Shown here one piece after another: positions 13,229-21,276 of a DNA stretch of 33,193 bases (its first letter is position 1; every line of letters starts with the position of its first letter). The position numbers and the translations under genes are program-made. This DNA is from an uncultured Gammaproteobacteria bacterium. Lineage in GTDB: Bacteria > Pseudomonadota > Gammaproteobacteria > Steroidobacterales > Woeseiaceae. The notes below the pieces were generated by a model. That model did not search any database and was not told the DNA's origin. It saw only the letters and a program-made list of their open reading frames with translations. The stretch lies in the NCBI GenBank assembly GCA_937899415.1, contig CALBPI010000093.1:1-33193 (forward strand), in the 5' to 3' direction.

Positions 13229-14167
13229 ATGATGAGCACGAGCGACACCAGCACGCATACGGTACTCGCCAAGGACCTGCTGCCCGTGGCACGGGCGAGT
13301 GAGGACCGTCTGCCGCCCATGATGTTCGTGGCGACCCTGTTCTATGCGCTGGTGATCCTGGGCGTGAGTTTCGATATCGGCATGCTGCCCGACAGCTCGG
13401 ACGTCACCTCGCTCGAAGTCACGATCGTCGCAGCAGACTCCAACGCCGCCCGCCCCGATGACGCGCAATTCCAGGCGCAGAACAACCAGCAGGGCGCGGG
13501 CAACACGACAGAACGGGCACGCGCCACGGCGGCACCCGCCGCGCCGGGCCAGGTCCCGGTACCCATGGAACGTGTGGGCGAGGTGCAGATCGCCGCATCG
13601 CCCGGCGAAGAAATTCCCGAACAGGTCTTAACGACCACGGCCGACGCCGCCGAGCAGGCCTACCGGCCCGAGGACATCACGGAGCAGCCCGATGAGGTCG
13701 CGCGTGTCGCCCAGGCACTCCCGCAGGGCCTCGAGGAAACACTGCCGCTGCCCGTCGACGACCTGCCCTCACTCATGGTGCATGACGAGAATCCCCGTCA
13801 TCTGATCGTGAGTCTGAACGTCGCGCGTTCGGACATCGCGCCTTACGTCAGCAACTGGAAGCAACGCGTCGAGCGAATCGGCACGCTGAATTTCCCGCGC
13901 GAGTTGCGCATTGACGGTCTCACGGGCGACCCGCTGATTGCCGTCACGATCCTGCCCGACGGGTCGCTGGACCAGATCGAGCTTCTGCGGTCATCGGGCC
14001 ACGTACCCCTCGATCAGGCCGCAATGACGGTGCTGACGCGTGCCTCGCCGTTCGCCGCTTTTCCGCCCGAGGTTCTGGAGAACTACGAACTTCTGACCAT
14101 TCGGATGAATTTCGAGTTTCGCGGTGGCCGGCTCCGCGGCAGCGCCTCGGTGGCCGACGACGGCTGA
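13229..14167 (+). CDS. tonB: TonB-family energy transducer (TonB3-like)
   Basis: A 312-residue inner-membrane protein. It has a cytoplasmic N-terminus (~1-28), one membrane helix (~30-48, MMFVATLFYALVILGV), a long acidic, Ala/Pro/Gln-rich periplasmic spacer (~55-195) and a C-terminal TonB domain (~215-300). The last shows AVTILPDGSLDQIELLRSSG and ASPFAAFPPE. TonB proteins couple the proton motive force (through ExbB/D) to outer-membrane transporters, but no exbB/exbD is in the window. In P. aeruginosa the gene between gshB and algH is tonB3, reported to be needed for twitching motility and pilus assembly. The same place here, beside pil-chp, suggests the same role. The start has two adjacent ATGs (13229 and 13232). 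apbE ends 2 bases upstream. Confidence 0.88.
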   Translation: MMSTSDTSTHTVLAKDLLPVARASEDRLPPMMFVATLFYALVILGVSFDIGMLPDSSDVTSLEVTIVAADSNAARPDDAQFQAQNNQQGAGNTTERARATAAPAAPGQVPVPMERVGEVQIAASPGEEIPEQVLTTTADAAEQAYRPEDITEQPDEVARVAQALPQGLEETLPLPVDDLPSLMVHDENPRHLIVSLNVARSDIAPYVSNWKQRVERIGTLNFPRELRIDGLTGDPLIAVTILPDGSLDQIELLRSSGHVPLDQAAMTVLTRASPFAAFPPEVLENYELLTIRMNFEFRGGRLRGSASVADDG

Positions 14168-14207
14168 CGCCTTGCGCGCCCGCGCAGGCGCGGGGGATAC
14201 TGATTTC

Positions 14208-14789
14208 ATGAGTGATTTTCCCTCATTGGCGGGCCAGCTCCTGATCGCCATGCCGGCGCTCGACGATCCGCATTTCGAGAACACGGTGACGCTGATCTGC
14301 GAGCACAACGAGCACGGTGCCATGGGCCTGACCATTAACCGTCCGCTTGAGCTCACGCATGGCGAAGTGTTCGAGCAGATCGCCGCATTCGACGAGCTCC
14401 CCGACGCGCGTCGCAACCAGCAAAAAATTGCTGAGCCCGTGCTGCAGGGCGGACCTGTGAGCCTCGAGCGCGGCTTTGTCCTGCACCGTGACCGTGGCAA
14501 CTGGGAAGCGACCCTCGATGTGGCCGAGGGCATTTACGTAACGCTGTCGCGCGACGTGCTCGACGCCATGCTCAGCGTTGACGGCCCCACCGACGCGACC
14601 ATGGCGCTCGGCTACGCGGGCTGGGAAGCCGAGCAGCTCGAGGAGGAGATCAAGTCGAACGCCTGGCTCACGACGCCCGCGACGCCCGCCATCGTCTTCG
14701 ATGCGCCGTTCGATGACCGCTGGGATCACGCCACACAAGCCATCGGGGTCACACGCGAACAGCTTAGCGGCCCGGCCGGGCATGCCTGA
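14208..14789 (+). CDS. algH: YqgE/AlgH family protein
   Basis: A 193-residue member of the YqgE/AlgH family (DUF179), a conserved cytoplasmic fold of uncertain molecular role; AlgH was named for an effect on alginate regulation in Pseudomonas. Family signatures are LAGQLLIAMPALDDPHFENT (7-26), CEHNEHGAMGLTINRP (32-47), the glycine-rich VLQGGPV near 85 and MALGYAGWEAEQLE (~136-149). ATG 14208 begins at the normal N-terminus; upstream in-frame starts would run through the tonB tail. It overlaps ruvX by 8 bases, the usual yqgE-yqgF pairing. Confidence 0.95.
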   Translation: MSDFPSLAGQLLIAMPALDDPHFENTVTLICEHNEHGAMGLTINRPLELTHGEVFEQIAAFDELPDARRNQQKIAEPVLQGGPVSLERGFVLHRDRGNWEATLDVAEGIYVTLSRDVLDAMLSVDGPTDATMALGYAGWEAEQLEEEIKSNAWLTTPATPAIVFDAPFDDRWDHATQAIGVTREQLSGPAGHA

Positions 14790-15330
14790 CGCCACCACCC
14801 TGCTCGCTTTCGATTACGGCGCGCGGCGCATCGGGGTTGCCGTCGGGCAAACCGTGACGGGCAGCGCCAGGGAGCTCACAACCCTGACGACGAGCGGCGA
14901 CACACCTGACTGGCGTGCCATCGAGTCGCTCATTGACGAATGGCGACCGGACCTGTTGCTGGTTGGTCTGCCACTCGATGACGACGGCGGCGAGTCGCCG
15001 CTTTGCACCGAGGTGCGCCAATTCGCCGCGGAACTTGCCGAGTCGGGTCTGCCCGTGCAGCTCATCGACGAACACCTGAGCTCGCGCGAAGCCGAGTCCC
15101 GCCTTGTGGCCGCGCGTGCCAGCGGCCGCAAGCGCCGCCGCGTCGTCAAAGGCGATGTCGATGCCCTGTCCGCTGTCGTCATCGCCGAGCAGTGGCTGGC
15201 CCAGCGCGACCTCGGGCGGCCGCGGGCCGGCGGTGCTAGAATGCGGCCCGCTGCGGCCACCGGGCGAAAATCGGTTGCCGCGCGCAGCGACACATCCGAT
15301 GACGACTCTTCAGGCAACATCACCGGCTGA
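14782..15330 (+). CDS. ruvX: RuvX/YqgF, RNase H-like nuclease for pre-16S rRNA 5' maturation
   Basis: YqgF proteins are RNase H-fold nucleases implicated in 16S rRNA 5' end maturation and once called Holliday-junction resolvase-like. The 182-residue product has the catalytic acids in order: D11 (AFDYGARRIG), E97 (IDEHLSSREAE) and D127 (KGDVDALSA). Most family members end near residue 140-150. Here about 37 extra Arg/Ala/Gly/Ser-rich residues run through the pyrB leader and into the first 32 bases of pyrB. The tail may be unimportant read-out of that region. ATG 14782 overlaps the algH stop, the common arrangement. Confidence 0.94.
   Translation: MPDATTLLAFDYGARRIGVAVGQTVTGSARELTTLTTSGDTPDWRAIESLIDEWRPDLLLVGLPLDDDGGESPLCTEVRQFAAELAESGLPVQLIDEHLSSREAESRLVAARASGRKRRRVVKGDVDALSAVVIAEQWLAQRDLGRPRAGGARMRPAAATGRKSVAARSDTSDDDSSGNITG
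15237..15242 (+). promoter_or_regulatory. Possible -10 element for pyrB inside the ruvX tail
   Basis: TAGAAT (5 of 6 to consensus), followed by a GC-rich discriminator, lies 56 bases before the pyrB start, where ruvX coding becomes low in complexity. No good -35 sits 16-18 bases upstream. It would give pyrB its own promoter within the operon; this is inference. Confidence 0.3.
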
Positions 15331-16303
15331 CGCCGGCGACGCGATTCAGTGCACGCCCGACGGGCGACTGCGTCACCTGTTGTCGTTGCGCAGTCTGCCG
15401 CGCGAACTCCTGTTCGACATTCTCGACCGCGCCGAGCGTTTCCTGGCCGACACGTCCGAGCCGGCCGTGCGCAGCACGACGCTTGCGGGGCGCACCATCG
15501 CCAACCTGTTCTTTGAGCCCAGCACCCGCACGCGGGCTTCGTTTGAGCTCGCCGCCAAGCGGCTCTCGGCCGACGTGCTCAACCTCGACGTCAGCACGTC
15601 GTCGCGAATCAAGGGTGAGAGCATTCTCGACACCATGTACACGCTGCAGGCGATGCAGTGCGACGTCTTCGTCGTACGCGACGCGGCAGCCGGCGTGCCC
15701 CGCATGATCGCCCACGCCGTGCGCGATGGCGTCGCAATTCTCAACGCCGGCGAGGCGTCGGTGTCGCACCCGACACAGGGGCTGCTCGACCTGCTCACGA
15801 TCCGGCGCGCCCGCCCCGACCTCGAGAGCCTCAAAGTCTGCATCGTGGGTGACATCGCACACTCGCGCGTAGCGCGGTCAGCTGCCGAAGCGCTCACAAT
15901 TGCGGGCATCAGTGAACTGCGCCTTGTGGCTCCCAAAGCGCTGCAACCCGAAGCCAGCGCCTTCCCCGGGGCCACGCTGCACAGCGACCTGGCGTCAGGC
16001 GTCGCCGAGGCTGATGTCGTCATGGCCCTGCGCATACAGCGCGAGCGCATTGACGACGCGGGCGACATTCCCGACCCCAGCGACTACGCGCGGCGGTTCG
16101 GGCTCTCGGCTGCGAATCTCGCACCGGCCAGCCCCAACGTGCTGGTCATGCATCCTGGCCCCATGAACCGCGGCATCGAGATCGATGACGCCACCGCCGA
16201 CAGCGCCCGGTCGTTGATCACAGAGCAGGTCCGGAATGGCGTCGCCGTACGCATGGCGCTATTGGAAATGGTGACGGAGACGCACCTTGGACTGCGCCGC
16301 TAG
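15299..16303 (+). CDS. pyrB: Aspartate carbamoyltransferase, catalytic subunit
   Basis: Condenses carbamoyl phosphate and aspartate in the first committed step of pyrimidine synthesis. The 334 residues show the carbamoyl-phosphate loop FFEPSTRTRASFE (S75-T-R-T-R79), the SSRIKGES loop (~101-108), SHPTQGLLDLLTIRR (H157) and, near the end, VMHPGPMNRGIEI. It is the longer, class-A-like form seen in Pseudomonas. In Pseudomonas it is followed by an inactive dihydroorotase partner (pyrC-like) needed for the holoenzyme, and preceded by pyrR. Neither is present here; pyrB ends 15 bases from the convergent retraction-ATPase gene. ATG 15299 gives an N-terminus that aligns at GRLRHLLSLRSLPREL, and it overlaps ruvX by 32 bases. 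Confidence 0.95.
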   Translation: MTTLQATSPADAGDAIQCTPDGRLRHLLSLRSLPRELLFDILDRAERFLADTSEPAVRSTTLAGRTIANLFFEPSTRTRASFELAAKRLSADVLNLDVSTSSRIKGESILDTMYTLQAMQCDVFVVRDAAAGVPRMIAHAVRDGVAILNAGEASVSHPTQGLLDLLTIRRARPDLESLKVCIVGDIAHSRVARSAAEALTIAGISELRLVAPKALQPEASAFPGATLHSDLASGVAEADVVMALRIQRERIDDAGDIPDPSDYARRFGLSAANLAPASPNVLVMHPGPMNRGIEIDDATADSARSLITEQVRNGVAVRMALLEMVTETHLGLRR

Positions 16304-16318
16304 GCGGCCAACCAGCAA

Positions 16319-17374
16319 TCAGCCGAAGTTGATCTGCGCCTCGAGGTTGGTCCTCGAGTCCGCATGGATCAGCGCTTCCTGCAGCGTGATCTCGCCGCGG
16401 CGGTAGAGTTTGAGCAACGCCTGGTCGAAGTTCTGCATGCCCTGCTCGCTCGATTCCTGCAGCGCTTCTTTCACACCGACGATGTCACCTTTTTCAACAA
16501 GCTCCGAGATGTGCGGCGTGTTGAGCATGAGCTCCACAGCGGCCACACGCTTGCCCTCGCGGTTGCGCACGAGGCGCTGCGAAATGATGGCACGCAAGTA
16601 CTGCGACAAATCGACGAACACCTGCCGCTGCTGCGCGACAGGGAACATGTTGATGATGCGATCGAGCGTTTCGGGCGCGTTGTTCGAGTGCAGCGTGGCA
16701 ATGGCCAGCTGGCCCGTGCCGGCGATGTCGATCGCCGCCTGCATGGTCTCCACGTCGCGGATCTCACCGACCATCACGACGTCAGGTGCGGCGCGCAGTG
16801 CGCTGCGAAGCGCCCGGCCGTAGGAGCGCGTATCGAGCCCCAGCTCGCGCTGGTTGACGATCGACTTCTGGTTCGTGTGCAGGAACTCGATCGGATCTTC
16901 GATCGTGATGATGTGCGAGGCCGATTTCCGGTTGCGGTGATTGATCATCGCCGCAATCGTCGTTGACTTGCCGCTGCCCGTCGCACCGACCATGAGAATC
17001 AGGCCACGCTTGTGCATGATCAGGTCGCCGAAGAGCGCCGGCATGTTGAGCTCTTCGAGCGTCGGCATCTCGGCGGTGATGTAACGCATCACCATGGCCA
17101 GGTTGCCGCGCTGGTGGAACGCATTGACGCGAAAACGGCCCAGGCCGGTTTCGGACACGGCGAAGTCGACCTCGAGGTCGCGCGACAGCGCTTCCATCTG
17201 TTCTTCCGTCATGATCTCCATGGCGGCCTGGCGCACCTGCTTGGGCGTCAGTTCCATCTTGTTGACGGACATGATCTTTCCGTCGATCTTGATCTTGACG
17301 GGTGCGAAGGGAGCGAAGAACAGGTCCGAGGCCTTCTTCTCCACCATCAGCTTGAACAGGGGCTTAACGTTCAT
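16319..17374 (-). CDS. Third PilT/PilU-family pilus retraction ATPase (PilU-like paralogue)
   Basis: A 351-residue secretion-superfamily hexameric ATPase. It has an N-terminal PAS-like domain (~1-100), Walker A GATGSGKST (130-138, K136), an Asp box ITIEDPIEF, Walker B-like VVMVGEIRD and the His box TLHSNN. It carries TPHISELVEKG where PilT has its AIRNLIRE retraction motif, which places it nearer PilU. Yet FLHTNQKSIVNQREL and the compact C-terminus resemble PilT, so it looks intermediate. It is third in the set pilT-pilU-this gene, 15 bases after pilU, and is therefore probably co-transcribed. Pseudomonas has only pilT and pilU at this locus. Its job is presumably accessory to pilus retraction, but that is inference. 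Confidence 0.9.
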   Translation of the reverse strand: MNVKPLFKLMVEKKASDLFFAPFAPVKIKIDGKIMSVNKMELTPKQVRQAAMEIMTEEQMEALSRDLEVDFAVSETGLGRFRVNAFHQRGNLAMVMRYITAEMPTLEELNMPALFGDLIMHKRGLILMVGATGSGKSTTIAAMINHRNRKSASHIITIEDPIEFLHTNQKSIVNQRELGLDTRSYGRALRSALRAAPDVVMVGEIRDVETMQAAIDIAGTGQLAIATLHSNNAPETLDRIINMFPVAQQRQVFVDLSQYLRAIISQRLVRNREGKRVAAVELMLNTPHISELVEKGDIVGVKEALQESSEQGMQNFDQALLKLYRRGEITLQEALIHADSRTNLEAQINFG

Positions 17375-17389
17375 GATCGTAGCGCCGGG

Positions 17390-18553
17390 CTAGAAGCTCA
17401 TGGTTTCGCCCGACTCCTCCTCCATGATTTTGAGGCTCGCGGCCTGTTCGGCCGTGAGCCCTCCCTCACGCTTGGAGTTCAGGCGGATGTTGAGACGCAA
17501 CTCGTTCTTGGAGTCGGCGTTACGCATGGCGTCTTCGTAGGAAATAATCTCTTCTTCGTAGAGCTGGAACAGCGCCTGGTCGAAGGTCTGCATGCCCAGT
17601 CGCGTCGACTTGGCCATGATTTCTTTGATCTGCGCGACATCACCCTTGAAGATGAGGTCCTTGATGAGCGGCGTCGCCAGCATGATTTCCATAGCGGCGA
17701 CACGGCCCAGGCCGCCTTCGCGCGGAATCAGTCGCTGCGAGATCAGGGCCTGCGTGTTCAGCGACAGGTCCATGAGCAGCTGCGTGCGTCGCTCTTCGGG
17801 GAAAAAGTTGATGATGCGGTCGAGCGCCTGGTTGGCACTGTTGGCGTGCAGCGTGGCCAGACAGAGATGCCCCGTCTCCGCGAACTGAATGCCGTACTCC
17901 ATCGTCTCGCGGTCGCGAATCTCACCAATGAGGATCACATCGGGCGCCTGACGCAGCGTGTTCTTGAGCGCGTTGTGCCAGTTCTCCGTGTCGACCCCGA
18001 CTTCGCGGTGCGTAATCACGCAGCCCTCGTGCGGGTGCACGTACTCGACGGGGTCTTCAATCGTGATGATGTGACCGCGCGAGTTCTTGTTGCGGTGGCC
18101 GATCATGGCCGCCAGCGTTGTCGACTTACCCGAGCCGGTACCACCGACGATGATGACGAGCCCGCGCTTGTTCATGACCACATCCTTGAGGATGGGCGGC
18201 AGGTCGAGGTCTTCGAAGGTCGGGATCGTGGTCGTAATCGTTCGCAGAACGGCACCCACGTTGCCCTGCTGCACGAAGGCACTGACGCGGAAGCGGCCGA
18301 TGCCCTTGGGCGCGATGGCGAAGTTGCACTCGCGCGTGGCATCAAACTCACGCGCCTGCTTGTCGTTCATGATCGAGCGCACGAGGATCGAGCACTGATC
18401 GGGCTTGAGAATCGAGTCACTGGCACGGTGGATTTCGCCGTCGATCTTGATCGCAGGCGGAAACCCGGACGTGATGAACAGGTCCGAACCACTCTTCTCC
18501 ACCATCTTGCGGAGCAGGTTCTGCATCAATCGCGCGGCTTGTTCTCTATCCAT
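17390..18553 (-). CDS. pilU: PilU, accessory type IV pilus retraction ATPase
   Basis: A 387-residue ATPase that aids PilT-dependent pilus retraction at the inner-membrane pilus base. It matches PilU over its length. Signatures are an N-terminal SGSDLFITSGFPPAIKIDGE (21-40), Walker A GGTGSGKST (137-145, K143), IEDPVEYVHPHEGCVITHRE (a PilU-specific stretch), ILIGEIRDRETMEYG, the His box ATLHANSANQA, and GMQTFDQALFQLYEEEIISYE. The C-terminal extension after residue ~360, ending in acidic EEESGE, is typical of PilU and missing from PilT. ATG 18553 has AGAGAGG about 5 bases upstream. The gene lies 45 bases after pilT. Confidence 0.95.
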   Translation of the reverse strand: MDREQAARLMQNLLRKMVEKSGSDLFITSGFPPAIKIDGEIHRASDSILKPDQCSILVRSIMNDKQAREFDATRECNFAIAPKGIGRFRVSAFVQQGNVGAVLRTITTTIPTFEDLDLPPILKDVVMNKRGLVIIVGGTGSGKSTTLAAMIGHRNKNSRGHIITIEDPVEYVHPHEGCVITHREVGVDTENWHNALKNTLRQAPDVILIGEIRDRETMEYGIQFAETGHLCLATLHANSANQALDRIINFFPEERRTQLLMDLSLNTQALISQRLIPREGGLGRVAAMEIMLATPLIKDLIFKGDVAQIKEIMAKSTRLGMQTFDQALFQLYEEEIISYEDAMRNADSKNELRLNIRLNSKREGGLTAEQAASLKIMEEESGETMSF

Positions 18554-18598
18554 CGTTGCCTCTCTGATTGCGGCGCTGGCGGTGGCTTACGCGTGCCG

Positions 18599-19639
18599 TC
18601 AGAAATTCTCTTTGTTGGCGGCCCGGAATCGCGCCTCTTCTTTCGTAATCAGACCCTTCATCATGAGGTCCGTTAAGTTCTGATCGAGTGTCTGCATACC
18701 GGCCGCCTGGCCCGTCTGGATCGCCGAGTACATCTGCGCGATCTTGCCCTCACGAATGAGGTTTCGAATGGCGGGCGTGCCGATCATGATCTCGTGAGCG
18801 GCGATACGACCGCCGCCGATTTTCTTGAGCAGCGTCTGCGAGATCACAGCCTTGAGCGATTCCGAGAGCATGGCGCGAACCATTTCCTTCTCGGCCGCGG
18901 GGAACACGTCGACGACGCGGTCAATGGTCTTGGCTGCGGAACTCGTGTGCAGCGTGCCGAAGACCAGGTGACCCGTTTCGGCCGCGGTCAGCGCCAGGCG
19001 AATGGTCTCGAGGTCACGCAGCTCGCCGACGAGGATGACATCGGGATCTTCACGCAGCGCCGAGCGCAGCGCTTCCGAGAAGCCGTGCGTGTCGCGGTGG
19101 ACTTCGCGCTGGTTGATGAGCGACTTCTTGCTCTGGTGCACAAACTCGATGGGATCCTCAATCGTCAGGATGTGGTCGGGCTTGTTGTCGTTGATGTAGT
19201 CGACCATGGCCGCCAGCGTCGTCGATTTACCCGAACCCGTGGGGCCCGTGACGAGGCAGATGCCGCGCGGCTGCATGGCGATGTCCTTGAAGATCGCGGG
19301 GGCGCCCAGGTCGTCGAGCGTCAGGATCTCCGAGGGGATGATTCGAAAGACGGCGCCCGAGCCGCGCGCCTGGTTGAAGGCGTTGACACGGAAACGGGCC
19401 AGGTTCGGGATCTCGAACGAAAAGTCGGTCTCGAGGAATTCCTCATAGTCCTTGCGCTGCTTGTCATTCATGATGTCGTACACCATGCTGTTGACTTCTT
19501 TGTGGGTCAGCGCAGGCATGTTGACCCGCTTGATATCGCCATCAACGCGGATCATGGGCGGCACGCCCGCCGACAAGTGCAGGTCAGAGGCATCGTTCTT
19601 TACTGTGAAAGACAGCAGCTGGGCAACGTCGACGGCCAT
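18599..19639 (-). CDS. pilT: PilT, type IV pilus retraction ATPase
   Basis: The main motor of twitching motility; ATP hydrolysis depolymerises the pilus into the inner membrane. The 346 residues match PilT (about 344). Signatures are SDLHLSAGVPPMIRVDG (18-34), Walker A GPTGSGKST (132-140, K138), LTIEDPIEFVHQSKKSLINQ, the Walker B-like VILVGELRD (201-209) and the His box GTLHTSSAAKTIDR (H231). The C-terminal AIRNLIREGKIAQMYS holds the AIRNLIRE motif shown to be needed for retraction. Start ATG 19639 has AAAGGA 8 bases upstream. It heads pilT-pilU-pilU-like and is divergent from yggS, as in Pseudomonas. Confidence 0.97.
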   Translation of the reverse strand: MAVDVAQLLSFTVKNDASDLHLSAGVPPMIRVDGDIKRVNMPALTHKEVNSMVYDIMNDKQRKDYEEFLETDFSFEIPNLARFRVNAFNQARGSGAVFRIIPSEILTLDDLGAPAIFKDIAMQPRGICLVTGPTGSGKSTTLAAMVDYINDNKPDHILTIEDPIEFVHQSKKSLINQREVHRDTHGFSEALRSALREDPDVILVGELRDLETIRLALTAAETGHLVFGTLHTSSAAKTIDRVVDVFPAAEKEMVRAMLSESLKAVISQTLLKKIGGGRIAAHEIMIGTPAIRNLIREGKIAQMYSAIQTGQAAGMQTLDQNLTDLMMKGLITKEEARFRAANKENF

Positions 19640-19716
19640 TCAGGTTCCTTTCGGGCGTGCTTCGGATTTACCATAAAGAGTGGCCTCGAAGTATAGCGAG
19701 TCACCCTCGGCAAAGC
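19640..19716. promoter_or_regulatory. pilT/yggS divergent promoter region
   Basis: A 77-base gap. Plus strand (yggS): TTACCA (19668-19673) and TATAGC (19692-19697), 4 of 6 each, with an 18-base spacer. Minus strand (pilT): TATACT (19695-19690), 5 of 6, without a good -35. The two -10 candidates share bases 19692-19695, so the two promoters could exclude each other. This is a pattern match only. Confidence 0.35.
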
Positions 19717-20400
19717 GTGATTAGGGTCACGGAAAACCTCAACCAGGTCCGGGAACGGCTGCAAAATGCGGCCCGTGTCGCAGGCCGCGAGCCCAGTGAA
19801 ATCAAGCTACTCGCGGTTAGCAAGCGGCATTCCGTGGCATCGATTGAAGCCGTGGCCGGGGCCGGTCAGCGCGACTTCGGCGAGAACTTCGTAGCCGAGG
19901 GTCTGGGCAAGATCGAGGCGCTTGCGGCTCGCGAGCTGTGCTGGCACTTCATCGGCGCCATCCAATCGAACAAGACCCGGGACATCGCGGCCCACTACGA
20001 CTGGGTCCACACCGTGGACCGCCTGAAGATTGCACGCAGGCTTAGCGAGCAGCGCCCCGACGACCGGCCGCCGCTGGACGTGTGCCTGCAGGTCAACGTC
20101 GACGACGAACCGCAAAAGGCCGGTGTACGCCCGGCCCAGGCCGCCGAACTCGCCGAACAGGTGGCCCGCCTGCCGAGGCTGCGCCTGCGCGGGCTGATGT
20201 GTCTGCCCCGCGTGCGCACCAGCCCCGAGGCGCAACGCGAGCCATTCTCGGCGCTGCGCCAACTGCTCGAAGCGCTGCAGCCGCAGCACGCAACGCTGGA
20301 TACGCTGTCCATGGGCATGACTGGCGACCTCGAAGCCGCCGTGCTCGAGGGCGCCACAATCGTGCGTGTCGGCACCGCCATTTTCGGCCCGCGCGACTGA
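19717..20400 (+). CDS. yggS: YggS, PLP-binding homeostasis protein (PLPBP/COG0325)
   Basis: A cytoplasmic fold-type III barrel that binds pyridoxal 5'-phosphate and buffers vitamin B6 and amino-acid pools; no catalytic activity is established for the family. The 227-residue product from GTG 19717 has K36 in LLAVSKRHS as the PLP lysine. It also has the family motifs FGENFVAEG, CWHFIGAIQSNKTRDIA, CLQVNVDDEPQKAG, LRGLMCLP, LSMGMTGDLEAAVLEG and VRVGTAIFGPRD. The GTG start was preferred to an ATG at 19657 because it aligns with the normal N-terminus and leaves room for the pilT promoter. yggS-proC-yggT is a widely conserved set. Confidence 0.94.
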   Translation: MIRVTENLNQVRERLQNAARVAGREPSEIKLLAVSKRHSVASIEAVAGAGQRDFGENFVAEGLGKIEALAARELCWHFIGAIQSNKTRDIAAHYDWVHTVDRLKIARRLSEQRPDDRPPLDVCLQVNVDDEPQKAGVRPAQAAELAEQVARLPRLRLRGLMCLPRVRTSPEAQREPFSALRQLLEALQPQHATLDTLSMGMTGDLEAAVLEGATIVRVGTAIFGPRD

Positions 20401-20448
20401 GCTTAAGGCGTCACCGCGCAGCCCGGGCGCTGTGCGATACTCCTCGCC

Positions 20449-21276
20449 ATGCAAGGTCACGGCGAGCACGCACAGATCGGGTTCATTGGCGGCGGCAACA
20501 TGGCGCGCGCCATGATTGGTGGACTCATTGCCGCCGGGCATCCCGCAAGCGAGATCCGCGTGGCCGAGCCCGATGCCGCGCAACGCGCGTCACTGAATAG
20601 CCAGTGGCCCGATCTCGAGACTACGACCGACAACAAAGACCTGGCTGCCTGGTCAGCGCTGTGCGTGCTGGCCGTGAAACCCCAGGTCATGCCCGACGTC
20701 GCCCAGGCGCTCGACGGTCTCGATACGGATCCGTTGTACCTGTCTATTGCCGCGGGCGTTCGCAGCGCCGACCTCTCGCGCTGGCTTGGTGGGGGCCGCG
20801 TCGTGCGCGCCATGCCCAACCAGGGCGCGCTTGTGGGCCACTCGGCAACGGGGCTTTACAGCAATGCGGCGCTCGACGGGCTCGAGCGCGCCACGATCGA
20901 TGCGCTGGTGGCGACGATTGGCACCGCCTACTGGGTGGCCCACGAAGCGGATATCGACGCCGTTACGGCGATCGCCGGCAGCGGCCCCGCCTACTTCTTC
21001 CTGCTCATGGAATACCTGGAGCAGGCGGGCGAGGACTTCGGTCTCGATCCCTCGGCGGTTCGCCACATGGTGGCGGAGACCGCCGTCGCCGCCGCCTTGC
21101 TTGCCGTCGAGAGTGACGAACCCGTCGCCACACTCCGGGCGCGTGTCACCTCGCCGGGCGGCACAACGGCAGCAGCGCTCGACCACCTGGCCAAACATGA
21201 CACAGCGGCGCTGTTTGCGGCCGCCTTCGAACAGGCGCGCAATCGCGCCCGCGAACTCGCCGACAGGACCCCCTGA
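20449..21276 (+). CDS. proC: Pyrroline-5-carboxylate reductase
   Basis: NAD(P)H-dependent last step of proline synthesis, in the cytoplasm. The 275 residues have an N-terminal Rossmann motif IGFIGGGNMARAMIGGL (10-26), CVLAVKPQV, VVRAMPNQGALVG, the C-terminal helical dimer domain with AIAGSGPAYFFLLMEYLEQA, and the substrate loop VTSPGGTTAAAL. The ATG is 48 bases after yggS, and yggT follows with no gap, so the three are likely co-transcribed. The sequence TGTGCGATACT just before the start could be an extended -10 but has no -35 partner. Confidence 0.97.
   Translation: MQGHGEHAQIGFIGGGNMARAMIGGLIAAGHPASEIRVAEPDAAQRASLNSQWPDLETTTDNKDLAAWSALCVLAVKPQVMPDVAQALDGLDTDPLYLSIAAGVRSADLSRWLGGGRVVRAMPNQGALVGHSATGLYSNAALDGLERATIDALVATIGTAYWVAHEADIDAVTAIAGSGPAYFFLLMEYLEQAGEDFGLDPSAVRHMVAETAVAAALLAVESDEPVATLRARVTSPGGTTAAALDHLAKHDTAALFAAAFEQARNRARELADRTP

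Noticed and set aside
17012-18676. 554-codon plus-strand open frame across the pilU genes
   Set aside because: Antisense of conserved ATPase genes; no recognisable motif.
20082-20600. 172-codon plus-strand frame over yggS and proC
   Set aside because: Overlaps two firm genes in another frame; Arg/Ala-rich and motif-free.
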